Shown: piece after piece, positions 7,954 to 16,781 of the stretch
Numbering within the stretch: position 1 is the stretch's first letter
Layout of the letters: every line of letters starts with the position of its first letter
Source of the DNA: Nocardia aurantia
GTDB lineage: Bacteria; Actinomycetota; Actinomycetes; Mycobacteriales; Mycobacteriaceae
Assembly (NCBI RefSeq): GCF_009604425.1
Contig: NZ_WEGI01000010.1
Span: forward strand, 372,001 to 436,000
Direction: 5' to 3'
DNA length: 64,000 nt
Notes under the pieces: generated by a model
The model's database searches: none
What the model saw: only the letters and a program-made list of their open reading frames with translations
What the model was told of the DNA's origin: nothing
Translations under genes and position numbers: made by a program

Positions 7954-8724
7954 TCATCGGTAGTGGTGCATCAGGTCCACCACCGTGGCGGCCTCCTGGC
8001 CGAGCAGGACCCGGCCCACCACCGCCATGTGCGCCTGCCAGTGCTCGACCGCCTCGGTGCCGGCCCCGACCTCGATCAATTCCAGCAGCCGGCGCTGGGA
8101 CCGCAGCCCGCGGCGGCGTACCGTCAGCGATCCGGCCGTGTCGGCGGAACCGCCCACGGCGGAGACCGCGCGGGTCACCACCTCGTCGAGCATCTCGGTG
8201 AGTACGCTCACCGTCTGGTTGCCGCCGAGTGCGACCAGCCGCGCGTGGAAGGCGGTGCCGGCGGCCGCGAACGCGACCGGATCGCCGATCACCGCCTCCT
8301 CGGCGTCGATCAGCGCACGCAGCTCCTCCACGCCGTGGCGCCGATTGCGTTTGGCGGCAAGGGCCTTCACCGCCAGCGGCTCGATCAGCGATCGGGCCTC
8401 GAACACGTCGGCCAGCGAGACGTTGCGCGCCTGCAGCACGAGCGCGGCCGACCGGGCGGTGGCCCGCTGATCGGGCCGGTGCACGAAGACGCCGCCGCGC
8501 AGCCCGCGCGCGACGGTGATCAGCCCCTCCGCCTCCAGGATCCGCAGCGCCTCCCGCAGCGTCGGGCGCGAGACGCCGAACCGTTGCACGAGATCCGGTT
8601 CGTGGCCCAGTCTTTCGCCGTCGGGCAGTTCGCCGGAGACGATCGCGGTCCGGAGCCGCGCGGCGATCTTCTGCGGCACCTCGACCGGCCCGCCCCGGCC
8701 GTTGTGCTTGCTCATATCTCCCAT
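7954..8724 (-). CDS. GntR-family regulator with FCD effector domain (FadR subfamily)
   Basis: A protein of up to 256 residues. The N-terminal winged helix is visible (VPQKIAARLRTAIVSGELPDGERL, then DLVQRFGVSRPTLREALRILEAEGLI), followed by the linker GGVFVHRP. The helical C-terminal FCD domain has RSLIEPLAVKALA and FHARLVALGGNQ, whose Asp/His pattern fits the metal-binding FCD pocket. Two ATGs are possible: 8724, with no ribosome-binding site and abutting a predicted operator, which suggests a leaderless transcript, and 8715, with GGGAG very close. It is divergent from the crotonase gene at 8780. I predict that it controls crotonase, acyl-CoA synthetase, dehydrogenase and thiolase through the AACATCTAGATGTT sites. 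Confidence 0.88.
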   Translation of the reverse strand: MGDMSKHNGRGGPVEVPQKIAARLRTAIVSGELPDGERLGHEPDLVQRFGVSRPTLREALRILEAEGLITVARGLRGGVFVHRPDQRATARSAALVLQARNVSLADVFEARSLIEPLAVKALAAKRNRRHGVEELRALIDAEEAVIGDPVAFAAAGTAFHARLVALGGNQTVSVLTEMLDEVVTRAVSAVGGSADTAGSLTVRRRGLRSQRRLLELIEVGAGTEAVEHWQAHMAVVGRVLLGQEAATVVDLMHHYR

Positions 8725-8738
8725 AATATATAGATGTT
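8725..8738. promoter_or_regulatory. GntR-type operator in the gntR/crotonase divergent promoter
   Basis: AATATATAGATGTT matches 12 of 14 positions of the palindrome AACATCTAGATGTT. It directly abuts the first ATG of the GntR gene and lies 41 bases before the crotonase start, so it could repress both directions. Confidence 0.6.
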
Positions 8739-8779
8739 TCTGCTAGCATCCAGCGCACCAGAGCACAGGGAGCGTGCCC

Positions 8780-9583
8780 GTGAGCAACACCTACGTCGAG
8801 TACGACGCCAGTGACCGCATCGCCACCATCACCTTGAACCGTCCCGAGGCCGCGAACGCGCAGAACCCCGCGCTGCTCGACGAGCTCGACGCGGCCTGGC
8901 AGCGGGCGGCCGACGATCCCGAGGTCCGGGTGATCGTGCTGCAGGCCAACGGGAAACACTTCTCCGCCGGGCACGACATCAAGGCGGTGGGCGCGGGGCC
9001 GTCGAAGACCACGCTGGCCGACATCTACGCCTTCGAATCGCGCCGTTTCCTCGAGTACTCCCTGCGCTGGCGCAATGTGCCCAAGCCGTCCATCGCGGCC
9101 GTGCAGGGCGTGTGCATCTCGGGCGGTCTGCTGCTGTGCTGGCCGTGCGATCTCATCGTGGCCGCCGACAACGCGGTGTTCTCCGACCCGGTGGTCAACA
9201 TGGGTATCGGCGGCGTCGAATACCACGGCCACACCTGGGAACTGGGGGCCCGCAAGGCCAAGGAGCTGCTGTTCACCGCGAGCTCGCTGACCGCCGCCGA
9301 GGCGGAGCGGTTCGGCATGGTCAACCGCGTGGTACCGCTCGACGAGTTGCGCACGGCGGTACGGGAATTGGCCACCGCCATCGCCGGCAAGCATCCGTTC
9401 GCGCTGCGGCAGGCCAAGCGCGCGGTCAACCAGACCCTCGACATCCAGGGCTTCTACTCCGCGGTGCAGTCGGTCTTCGACATCCACCAGACCGGCCACG
9501 GCCACGCGCTCAGCGAGACCGGTGTGCCGATCCTCATGCTCCTCGACGACATGAAAGCCGCGCTGGCCGAACCGAAGTCGTGA
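8780..9583 (+). CDS. Enoyl-CoA hydratase/isomerase-family protein
   Basis: A crotonase-fold protein of 267 residues. Motifs are IATITLNRPEAANAQN, FSAGHDIKAV (first oxyanion-hole strand) and GVCISGGLLLCWPCDLIVAADNAVF (second). The residues at the two classical hydratase Glu positions are Leu and Val, so the exact reaction (hydratase, isomerase or hydrolase) cannot be called. A GTG at 8774 is also in frame, but AGGGAG at 8767-8772 is correctly spaced for GTG 8780. It is divergent from the GntR gene and shares its operator region. Convergent with the acyl-CoA synthetase gene, 9 bases apart. Confidence 0.88.
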   Translation: MSNTYVEYDASDRIATITLNRPEAANAQNPALLDELDAAWQRAADDPEVRVIVLQANGKHFSAGHDIKAVGAGPSKTTLADIYAFESRRFLEYSLRWRNVPKPSIAAVQGVCISGGLLLCWPCDLIVAADNAVFSDPVVNMGIGGVEYHGHTWELGARKAKELLFTASSLTAAEAERFGMVNRVVPLDELRTAVRELATAIAGKHPFALRQAKRAVNQTLDIQGFYSAVQSVFDIHQTGHGHALSETGVPILMLLDDMKAALAEPKS

Positions 9584-9592
9584 TCGCCGCGC

Positions 9593-11059
9593 TCAGCCGC
9601 CGCGTGCCGCCAGCAGGCGGCCGCGGTTGACCTTGGTCGCCTCGCTGCGCGGGATCGTCTCGACGATCTCGATGCTCTTGGGCACCTTGTAGGCGGCCAG
9701 CCGGCTCTTGGCGAAGGCCCGGATCTCGGCGAGGCCGGGGGGATCGGCGGCGTCGGCCGGCTGGATCAGCGCGTGCACCCGCCGGCCCCACTGCTCGTCC
9801 CGAAGGCCGATGACCACCACATCGGCCACCTTCGGATGATCGATCAGCGCCGTTTCCACCTCGGCCGGAAAGATGTTCGCGCCGCCGCTGACGATCAGAT
9901 CCGCCCGCCGGTCGGCGAGGTAGAGGAAACCGTCGGCGTCGAGATGCCCGAGATCGCCGATGGATCGGAAGCCGTCCGGCGTCGGCGTGAGTTGCGGTGT
10001 GGCGCCGAGGTATCGGGCCCGGTCGCTGCCGGGCATGCGCAGGAAGATCTCGCCGAGCTGCCCGTCCGGCACACTCGCGCCCGCGTCGTCGAGCACCCGC
10101 ACCTCGGTGCCCCAGATCCCGCGGCCGACACTGCCCGGATGAGTGAGCCACTCGTCGCCGCGGATCGCGGTGATGCCGACGCCCTCGCTGGAGCCGTAGG
10201 CCATGATGATCTTCTCCGGGCCGACCAGTTCGCACCAGCGCCGGGTCAGCGAGGCCGGCATCGGCGCCGCGCCCTGCATGATCCATTCGATGCTCGACAG
10301 ATCCCGGCGCTCGATGCCGGGCACATCGGCGATGCGCTGCAACATGATCGGGGTCGCGGTGAAGGTGGAGACACGGTAGCGCTCGATCACGTCGACGACG
10401 CGGGCCGCGTCGAACCGCTCCAGCACCACCAGCCGGTCGCCGCCGAGCAGATTGTTCAATGTGGAGAAGGCGTTGATGTGATACATCGGCGCCAGCACCA
10501 GGATGGTCTGCGGGCTCGGGATGGGCGGAACCCGTTGCCACACATCGGCGAGCGGCCGGTTGTAGTGCGGCCCGCACACCGAGGGGCTGGTGCCCATGAT
10601 CACCTTCGGCGTCCCCGTCGCGCCGCTGCTGCAGATACCGTGCGTGTGCGGGGACACGATGTCGGGCAATGCGACCGGCTCCCGGCCGGCGGTGCCGTCC
10701 AGCCACGGCAGCTCGCCCCGGTCCAGATGGACTGCGGGCCGGACCACCTCGCGGACCCGGTCCAGTTCCCAATCCGGCAGATCCCAGCGCATCGGCACCG
10801 GGACGGCGCCGAGCTTCCACGCCGCGAACACGCTCAGCACGAACTGCGGGGAGTTGCGGAGCGCGAGTCCGAGCCGATCACCGTGTCCCAGACCGCGTTC
10901 GGCGAGCGCACCGGCGACCTGATCGGAACGGCGATCCAGCCAGCGCCAGTCGAAGACCGGTTCCGCACCGTCCGCCGCGATGTGCCGGTACACCGGTTGC
11001 CCCGGATGTGCCGCTGCCCGTTCCCGAATCCGCCGTGCGTGGCTGACCGGCTCCGTCAT
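9593..11059 (-). CDS. AMP-dependent acyl-CoA synthetase/ligase
   Basis: A 488-residue ANL-superfamily enzyme that activates a carboxylic acid with ATP and CoA. Core motifs are present: SSGATGTPK (phosphate-binding loop, about 139-147), YGSSEG (about 282), and the hinge region GDLGHLDADGFLYLADRRADLIVSGG followed by NIFPAEVE. The C-terminal catalytic Lys lies in PRSEATKVNRG. The usual first motif reads SSGATGTPK rather than TSGTTGxPK, a common variant. GAAGGGAG precedes the ATG. It is in the same direction as the dehydrogenase at 11173-12342, with a GntR-type site in the 113-base gap. Confidence 0.92.
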   Translation of the reverse strand: MTEPVSHARRIRERAAAHPGQPVYRHIAADGAEPVFDWRWLDRRSDQVAGALAERGLGHGDRLGLALRNSPQFVLSVFAAWKLGAVPVPMRWDLPDWELDRVREVVRPAVHLDRGELPWLDGTAGREPVALPDIVSPHTHGICSSGATGTPKVIMGTSPSVCGPHYNRPLADVWQRVPPIPSPQTILVLAPMYHINAFSTLNNLLGGDRLVVLERFDAARVVDVIERYRVSTFTATPIMLQRIADVPGIERRDLSSIEWIMQGAAPMPASLTRRWCELVGPEKIIMAYGSSEGVGITAIRGDEWLTHPGSVGRGIWGTEVRVLDDAGASVPDGQLGEIFLRMPGSDRARYLGATPQLTPTPDGFRSIGDLGHLDADGFLYLADRRADLIVSGGANIFPAEVETALIDHPKVADVVVIGLRDEQWGRRVHALIQPADAADPPGLAEIRAFAKSRLAAYKVPKSIEIVETIPRSEATKVNRGRLLAARGG

Positions 11060-11110
11060 GGCCGTACTCCCTTCGCCGGACGAGCTACCCGTGCCCGGCC
11101 TGGGTTTCGA

Positions 11111-11124
11111 AACATCTAAACATT
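11111..11124. promoter_or_regulatory. GntR-type operator before the acyl-CoA synthetase gene
   Basis: AACATCTAAACATT keeps the full left arm of AACATCTAGATGTT and matches 11 of 14 positions. It sits 52 bases upstream of the synthetase start, in the gap after the dehydrogenase gene. Confidence 0.5.
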
Positions 11125-11172
11125 AACAGCCGGGCCGGCGCTTCGGAGCGGAAGCGGCACAGCGGTTTCCGC

Positions 11173-12342
11173 TCAGCGCGGGCGCCGGGCCCGCGCCACC
11201 AGCCCGCCGCCGAGGATGAGCCGCTGGATCTCGCTGGTGCCCTCGTAGATCCGCAGCAGCCGCACGTCGCGGTAGATCCGCTCGACCGCGGTGCCGCGCA
11301 TGTACCCGGACCCGCCGTGCACCTGCACCGCGAGATCGGCCACCCGCCCGGCCATCTCGGTGCAGAACAGCTTCGCCGCCGAGGGTGCCAGGCGCCGGTC
11401 CTCCTCGGTGACCCAGGTGCGGGCCGCGTCGCGCACCAGCGCCCGCCCGGCGGTGATGCCGGTGTACATGTCCGCGAGCATCGCCTGCACGAGCTGGAAT
11501 TCGCCGAGCGGCGTACCACCCTGGGTCGCCGCGGCGGCGTAGGCCACCGACTCGTCCAGTGCGCGCTGCGCGGTCCCGACGGCGAGCGCCGCGATGTGCA
11601 CCCGGCCGCGCGCCAGCGAGCTCATCGCCGCGCGGTACCCGACGTCGGCGCTGTCGCCGACCAGGGCGTCGCCGCCGACCCGGACGTTCTGGAAGGCGAC
11701 CTCGGCGGTCCACGCGCCCTCCTGTCCCATCTTGCGATCGTGCGGCCCGACCGTGAGACCGGGCGTGTCCGCCGGGACCAGGAACACCGCGATGCCCGGC
11801 CCCTCCGTGTCGGCGGGCCGGGTGCGGGCGAACACCACGAACAGGCCGGCGACCGGCGCGTTGGTGATGAAGCGCTTGTCGCCGTCGATGATCCAGTCGT
11901 CGCCGTCGCGGCGGGCCGTGGTGCGCAGGGCCGCCGGATTCGACCCGGCGCCGGGCTCGGTCAGCGCGAAGGAGGCCACCACCTCGCCGTCGGCCATCGG
12001 CCGCAACCAGCGCCGTTGCTGTTCCGGGGTGCCGAAGCCGACCAGGACCTGGCCGGCGATGCCGTTGTTGGTGCCGAACAGCGACCGCAGCGCCAGGCTG
12101 GTGTAGCCGAGTTCCATCGCCAGCTCCACGTCCTGGGCCAGATCGAGCCCCAGCCCACCCCACCGCTGCGGCAGCGCGTAGCCGAACAGGCCCATGGCCC
12201 GGGCCCGGTCGACGATGTCGCCGGGCACCCGGTCCGCCTCGGCGATCTCCGTCTCCCGCGGCATCACCACCGTGCGGACGAAGGTCCGGGTCTGCGCCAG
12301 GATGTCGCGGAAATCCTGTTCGGTCAGGGCCTCGCTGGTCAT
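11173..12342 (-). CDS. Acyl-CoA dehydrogenase
   Basis: A 389-residue FadE-type flavoprotein with a complete motif set: FALTEPGAGSNPAALRTTA (flavin loop), DGDKRFITNAPVAG, QVHGGSGYMRG, and the C-terminal RIYEGTSEIQRL whose Glu (E367) is the standard catalytic base position. The frame stays open upstream to 12561, but ATG 12342 has GAGGAGAG before it and gives a normal family length. It is divergent from the thiolase gene and shares a 98-base promoter region holding a GntR-type operator. Together with the synthetase, crotonase and thiolase it makes a full beta-oxidation set. Confidence 0.93.
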   Translation of the reverse strand: MTSEALTEQDFRDILAQTRTFVRTVVMPRETEIAEADRVPGDIVDRARAMGLFGYALPQRWGGLGLDLAQDVELAMELGYTSLALRSLFGTNNGIAGQVLVGFGTPEQQRRWLRPMADGEVVASFALTEPGAGSNPAALRTTARRDGDDWIIDGDKRFITNAPVAGLFVVFARTRPADTEGPGIAVFLVPADTPGLTVGPHDRKMGQEGAWTAEVAFQNVRVGGDALVGDSADVGYRAAMSSLARGRVHIAALAVGTAQRALDESVAYAAAATQGGTPLGEFQLVQAMLADMYTGITAGRALVRDAARTWVTEEDRRLAPSAAKLFCTEMAGRVADLAVQVHGGSGYMRGTAVERIYRDVRLLRIYEGTSEIQRLILGGGLVARARRPR

Positions 12343-12374
12343 GCGGCGGCTCTCCTCGCTCGATCGTGGTCCAA

Positions 12375-12388
12375 AACATCTAGATGAT
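12375..12388. promoter_or_regulatory. GntR-type operator in the dehydrogenase/thiolase divergent promoter
   Basis: AACATCTAGATGAT matches 13 of 14 positions of the perfect site at 7923. It lies 33 bases before the dehydrogenase start on one side and 52 bases before the thiolase start on the other. Confidence 0.68.
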
Positions 12389-12439
12389 ACAGTCGGAATC
12401 TGCTGGGAAAACGCTTGTCGCGCACGGAAGAAGAGGTTC

Positions 12440-13651
<1,212 letters not shown>

Positions 13652-13653
13652 GG

Positions 13654-14274
13654 TCATCCGGCGGCGGCCCCGCGCAACAGCAGATCGATCAGCGATTCGG
13701 CGTCGGCGCGGGTGGCGGAGCGCCGGGTCAGCACCCGGTACAGCAGTGCGCCGATCACCGATTCGGCCAGGGTGCCGAGATCGGCGTCGGCGCGGAGCTC
13801 GCCCGCGGCGACCCCGGCGCTCAGCCGCTCGGTGAGGTGCTGCCGGGTCGGGCCGGTCAGGTGCGCGTAGAGCCGTTCGGCATCGGTGTCGCTGTCGGCG
13901 GCCGCCGCGGCGAGCCCGCGGATCATGGCCTCGGTGCCCGGCTCGGCCAGTCGCTGGAAATGGATGCCCAGCCATTCACCCAGGTCGGCGGCGATATCAC
14001 CGGTATCGGCCGGAGCGGGTGATTCGAGGACGAGATATCCGCCGAGGGCTGCCTCCGCGACGACCTCGGCCCGGGACCGCCACCACCGGTACACGGTCTG
14101 CTTGCCGACGCCCGCGCGCGCCGCGATCGCGTCCATCGTCATCTGCTCGTAGTGACCGGCGGACAGCAAATCGCGCGCGGCCTCGAGTACGGCTCGATGG
14201 GCCTGCGCGCTGCGCGGCCGTCCACGTCGGGTCCCTGGCACGGAGGGGAAGCCTAGTGACCGATCGGCGCGCAT
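13654..14274 (-). CDS. TetR-family regulator of the adjacent SDR gene
   Basis: A 206-residue protein. The DNA-binding domain reads RRGRPRSAQAHRAVLEAARDLL, then MDAIAARAGVGKQTVYRWWRSRAEVVAEA, with the VGKQTVYRWW recognition helix typical of the AcrR-like TetR group. The C-terminal part is helical with the RGLAAAAADS region common to TetR_C domains. ATG 14274 has no clear ribosome-binding site; a GTG at 14241 is an alternative, so the start is uncertain. It is divergent from the SDR gene at 14351 with a 76-base spacer full of inverted repeats. Confidence 0.86.
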   Translation of the reverse strand: MRADRSLGFPSVPGTRRGRPRSAQAHRAVLEAARDLLSAGHYEQMTMDAIAARAGVGKQTVYRWWRSRAEVVAEAALGGYLVLESPAPADTGDIAADLGEWLGIHFQRLAEPGTEAMIRGLAAAAADSDTDAERLYAHLTGPTRQHLTERLSAGVAAGELRADADLGTLAESVIGALLYRVLTRRSATRADAESLIDLLLRGAAAG

Positions 14275-14291
14275 CGGTGTAGCGTCGCAAT

Positions 14292-14333
14292 TACGATACA
14301 AAAAGTCTCGTAAATCGAGTCGAGTATCACGAG
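14292..14333. promoter_or_regulatory. Inverted repeats in the TetR/SDR divergent promoter
   Basis: TACGA at 14292-14296 pairs with TCGTA at 14308-14312, and CTCGT at 14307-14311 pairs with ACGAG at 14329-14333. These nested repeats fill most of the 76 bases between the two start codons, as expected for a TetR operator controlling both genes. The exact site cannot be fixed by eye. Confidence 0.45.
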
Positions 14334-14350
14334 CATGGACAGGAGTTGCG

Positions 14351-15172
14351 ATGGACAAGGACGTTGCCGTCGTCATCGGTGTCGGCGGCATGGGCCAGGC
14401 GATCGCGCGGCGGATCGGCAGTGGCCGCAGGCTGGTGCTGGCGGATTTCAGCGCCGCCACGCTGGACGCGGCCGGCGCGCTGCTGAGTGGCGAGGGTCAC
14501 GACGTCACCACCCGGGTGGTGGACGTCTCCGACGTGGCGTCGGTGCGGGCGCTGGCCGAGGCGTCCGCCGCGCTCGGCCGCCTCACCCACGTCGCGCACA
14601 CCGCCGGCCTGTCCCCGACCCAGGCGCCGGTCGACCGCATCCTGCACGTGGACCTGCTCGGCGTCGCCGTGGTGCTGGACGAATTCGCGAATGTAGTGGC
14701 GCCCGGCGGCGCGGGCGTCGTCATCGCCAGCATGGCGGGCCACATGGCGCCCGGCCTGCTGTCCGCCGAACAGTCGAAGCAACTCGCCACCGCGCCCGCC
14801 GCGGACCTGCTGACGCTGCCCGTGGTCACCGCGGTGGACAACCCGGGTCTGGCGTACTCGCTGGCGAAGCAGGCCAACCTGCTGCGGGTCCAGGCGGCGG
14901 CCGGCGCCTGGGGCGCTCGCGGCGCCCGGATCAACTCGATCAGCCCCGGCGTGATCTCCACCCCCATGGGCCGGCAGGAGCTGGCCGGCGAATCCGGCGC
15001 GAATATGCGTGCGCTGCTGGACATGTCACCGGCGAAGCGGCTCGGCACCCCCGACGACATCGCCGCGGCGGCCGAATTCCTGCTCGACCCGCGCGCCGGA
15101 TTCGTCACCGGCACAGACCTTCTCGTCGACGGCGGTGTGGTCGCCACCCTGCGCGCCCTGCCCGCGCCGTAG
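14351..15172 (+). CDS. Short-chain dehydrogenase/reductase
   Basis: A 273-residue Rossmann-fold oxidoreductase. The cofactor loop is VIGVGGMGQAIA (residues 8-19), a variant of the classical TGxxxGxG. The catalytic Ser lies in VIASMAG (S127), and the Tyr/Lys pair is in YSLAKQAN (Y169, K173). The C-terminus has the usual RINSISPGVISTPMG and GTDLLVDGG. The acidic residue after strand 2 (LADFS) suggests NAD preference. AGGAGTT lies before the ATG. It is controlled, in all likelihood, by the divergent TetR; substrate unknown. Confidence 0.88.
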   Translation: MDKDVAVVIGVGGMGQAIARRIGSGRRLVLADFSAATLDAAGALLSGEGHDVTTRVVDVSDVASVRALAEASAALGRLTHVAHTAGLSPTQAPVDRILHVDLLGVAVVLDEFANVVAPGGAGVVIASMAGHMAPGLLSAEQSKQLATAPAADLLTLPVVTAVDNPGLAYSLAKQANLLRVQAAAGAWGARGARINSISPGVISTPMGRQELAGESGANMRALLDMSPAKRLGTPDDIAAAAEFLLDPRAGFVTGTDLLVDGGVVATLRALPAP

Positions 15173-15365
15173 CGGCGGCGGACCCGGCGGCGGGCAAGGG
15201 AATTCCCCCCCCCACCCGACGCCCATCGGAATGGCGGCACCGGCCGACGCGGGCACGGCTGCCCTGTCCTGATCGGGGCCGTGCGCCGATTCCCGGCGGG
15301 TGCGTGTTCGCGACGTCACCCGTGCTCGGACCTCACATGTCGGACTCCGACGGCACACTGGTCGT

Positions 15366-16016
15366 ATGGATATCTCAGCGGCCGTCGGCGCGGTGCTCGG
15401 CGCCTTCGGGTTGTCGGGAGCGGCGGGGCTCAACGCCTGGCTGCCCTTGCTGGTGGTGGGCGTGGCGGCTCGGGCCGGGTGGATCGATCTGGGCAGTTCC
15501 TACGGGTGGATGTCCTCGACACCCGTGCTGCTCGGCATCGCCGCGCTGCTCGTCATCGATCTCGTGGGCGACAAAGTGCCCGTGCTGGATTCGGCGCTGC
15601 ACGCGGTCGGGACGGTGATCGCGCCGACCTCCGGGGCGATCCTGTTCACCGCCGACACCAGCCTGTCGTCGCACCTGCCGCCCGTGGTCACGGCGGTCAT
15701 CGGGGCCGTCGTCGCGGGCAGCGTGCACGCCGGGCGGACGGTGGCCCGGCCGTTCGTCACGGGAACGACCGCGGGCGTGGGCAATCCGGTGGTGTCGACC
15801 GCCGAGGACGGTACCGCGCTGGTGCTCACGGTGCTGGCGCTGGCCGTGCCGGTGGTGGCGTTCGTCGCGATCCTGCTCCTGCTGTTCCTGTTGGGCTGGA
15901 TCGCATTCCGGGCGCAACGATGGTTGCGGGCCCGGCGGCGGCGTCGGCTCGAACCGGGCCCGCGGTCCGGTGAGCTACCCGACACGAAGCGATACACGAG
16001 GCGATTCACCATGTGA
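15366..16016 (+). CDS. DUF4126 membrane protein
   Basis: A 216-residue integral membrane protein with about five hydrophobic stretches, including GAFGLSGAAGLNAWLPLLVVGV, LLGIAALLVIDLVGD, and a long C-terminal helix VLALAVPVVAFVAILLLLFLLGW followed by a basic tail (RARRRRR). The GLSGAAGLNAWLP and DKVPVLD motifs match the DUF4126 family, of unknown function and widespread in actinobacteria. The frame extends 22 codons upstream, but ATG 15366 places the start right before the first hydrophobic segment. It converges with the next gene across a strong hairpin. Confidence 0.8.
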   Translation: MDISAAVGAVLGAFGLSGAAGLNAWLPLLVVGVAARAGWIDLGSSYGWMSSTPVLLGIAALLVIDLVGDKVPVLDSALHAVGTVIAPTSGAILFTADTSLSSHLPPVVTAVIGAVVAGSVHAGRTVARPFVTGTTAGVGNPVVSTAEDGTALVLTVLALAVPVVAFVAILLLLFLLGWIAFRAQRWLRARRRRRLEPGPRSGELPDTKRYTRRFTM

Positions 16017-16023
16017 CACAGGC

Positions 16024-16053
16024 CCGTCCGGGCATCTCGCGATGCCCGGACGG
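16024..16053. terminator. Bidirectional intrinsic-type terminator hairpin
   Basis: A perfect 13-base stem (16024-16036 pairing with 16041-16053) with a 4-base loop TCGC, in the 46-base gap between two convergent genes. There is no long T tract on either side, which is normal for GC-rich actinobacterial terminators. Confidence 0.8.
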
Positions 16054-16062
16054 CGTCACGGA

Positions 16063-16560
16063 TCAGGCGCCGCAGAGCGCGCTGTTGCCGTAGGTGTCGG
16101 GGGCGCACCAGAAGTAGCCGGCGTCCGGATCGCTCATCGCCTGGGTGCCGCGGGTGAAGTGCAGCACGGTGACCTGGTTGTCGGGCGCGGTGACCAGCCC
16201 GGCGCGCCAGTACGTGCCGGTGCCGAGCGCGCCACCGAGGCCGTTGCCGGTGATCGCGGTCCGGTCCCGGAGCGTGATCAGGACGCTCGTGTCGTCGTCG
16301 CGAACCCATGTCAGGTTCCACTGCTCGCTGTCGACGGCCCCGTCGTACAACGTGATGGTGCCCAGGCCGTCGTAGTAGAGCGACATGGCCCGGTCGTGGC
16401 CCTGCCACCGGTGGTCGTAGGTGCCGGAGGCCGCCGGCAGCGCGGCGACCGGATCGGCCCGCCCGACGGTGTTCCCCGCCTGGACCGCCGTGGTACCGGC
16501 CAGGGCGCCGGCGACCACCGCCATCGCCAGGACCGCACCCCGCGCACGATTCGCGAACAT
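16063..16560 (-). CDS. Small exported protein of unknown function
   Basis: A 165-residue protein with a clear Sec signal peptide: basic N-terminus MFANRARG, hydrophobic core AVLAMAVVAGALAGTTA and a likely cleavage after AVQA (about residue 26). The mature part, about 140 residues, has aromatic-rich segments (YDHRWQGHDRAMSLYYDGLG, WNLTWVRDD) and two Cys near the C-terminus (WCAPD and ALCGA) that could form a disulfide. The ATG at 16560 follows GGAGGAGAG, an excellent ribosome-binding site. I do not recognise a family. It is divergent from the GH43-like gene. Confidence 0.75.
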   Translation of the reverse strand: MFANRARGAVLAMAVVAGALAGTTAVQAGNTVGRADPVAALPAASGTYDHRWQGHDRAMSLYYDGLGTITLYDGAVDSEQWNLTWVRDDDTSVLITLRDRTAITGNGLGGALGTGTYWRAGLVTAPDNQVTVLHFTRGTQAMSDPDAGYFWCAPDTYGNSALCGA

Positions 16561-16781
16561 TGTGGCTCTCCTCCGCCGAAGAATGCCGGACTCGTTGTCC
16601 GGCAACTCGAGTCTGCGGCCACGACAGCGGCGCGACCAGGCACCCCAGGGTCAGGTCGACCCCACCCTGGCGGGGCGGGCGGACACCTGCGGGGCGGCGG
16701 CCGCGGACGCCACATCACGGTCGGAAACCGATTCTGGTGCGTCAGCAATTTTTCGGCATTCGATCGTTGAATACTCTGCGT

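Noticed and set aside
15205..15213. Run of nine C
   Set aside because: Non-coding homopolymer; could be a sequencing-error point but shows no function.
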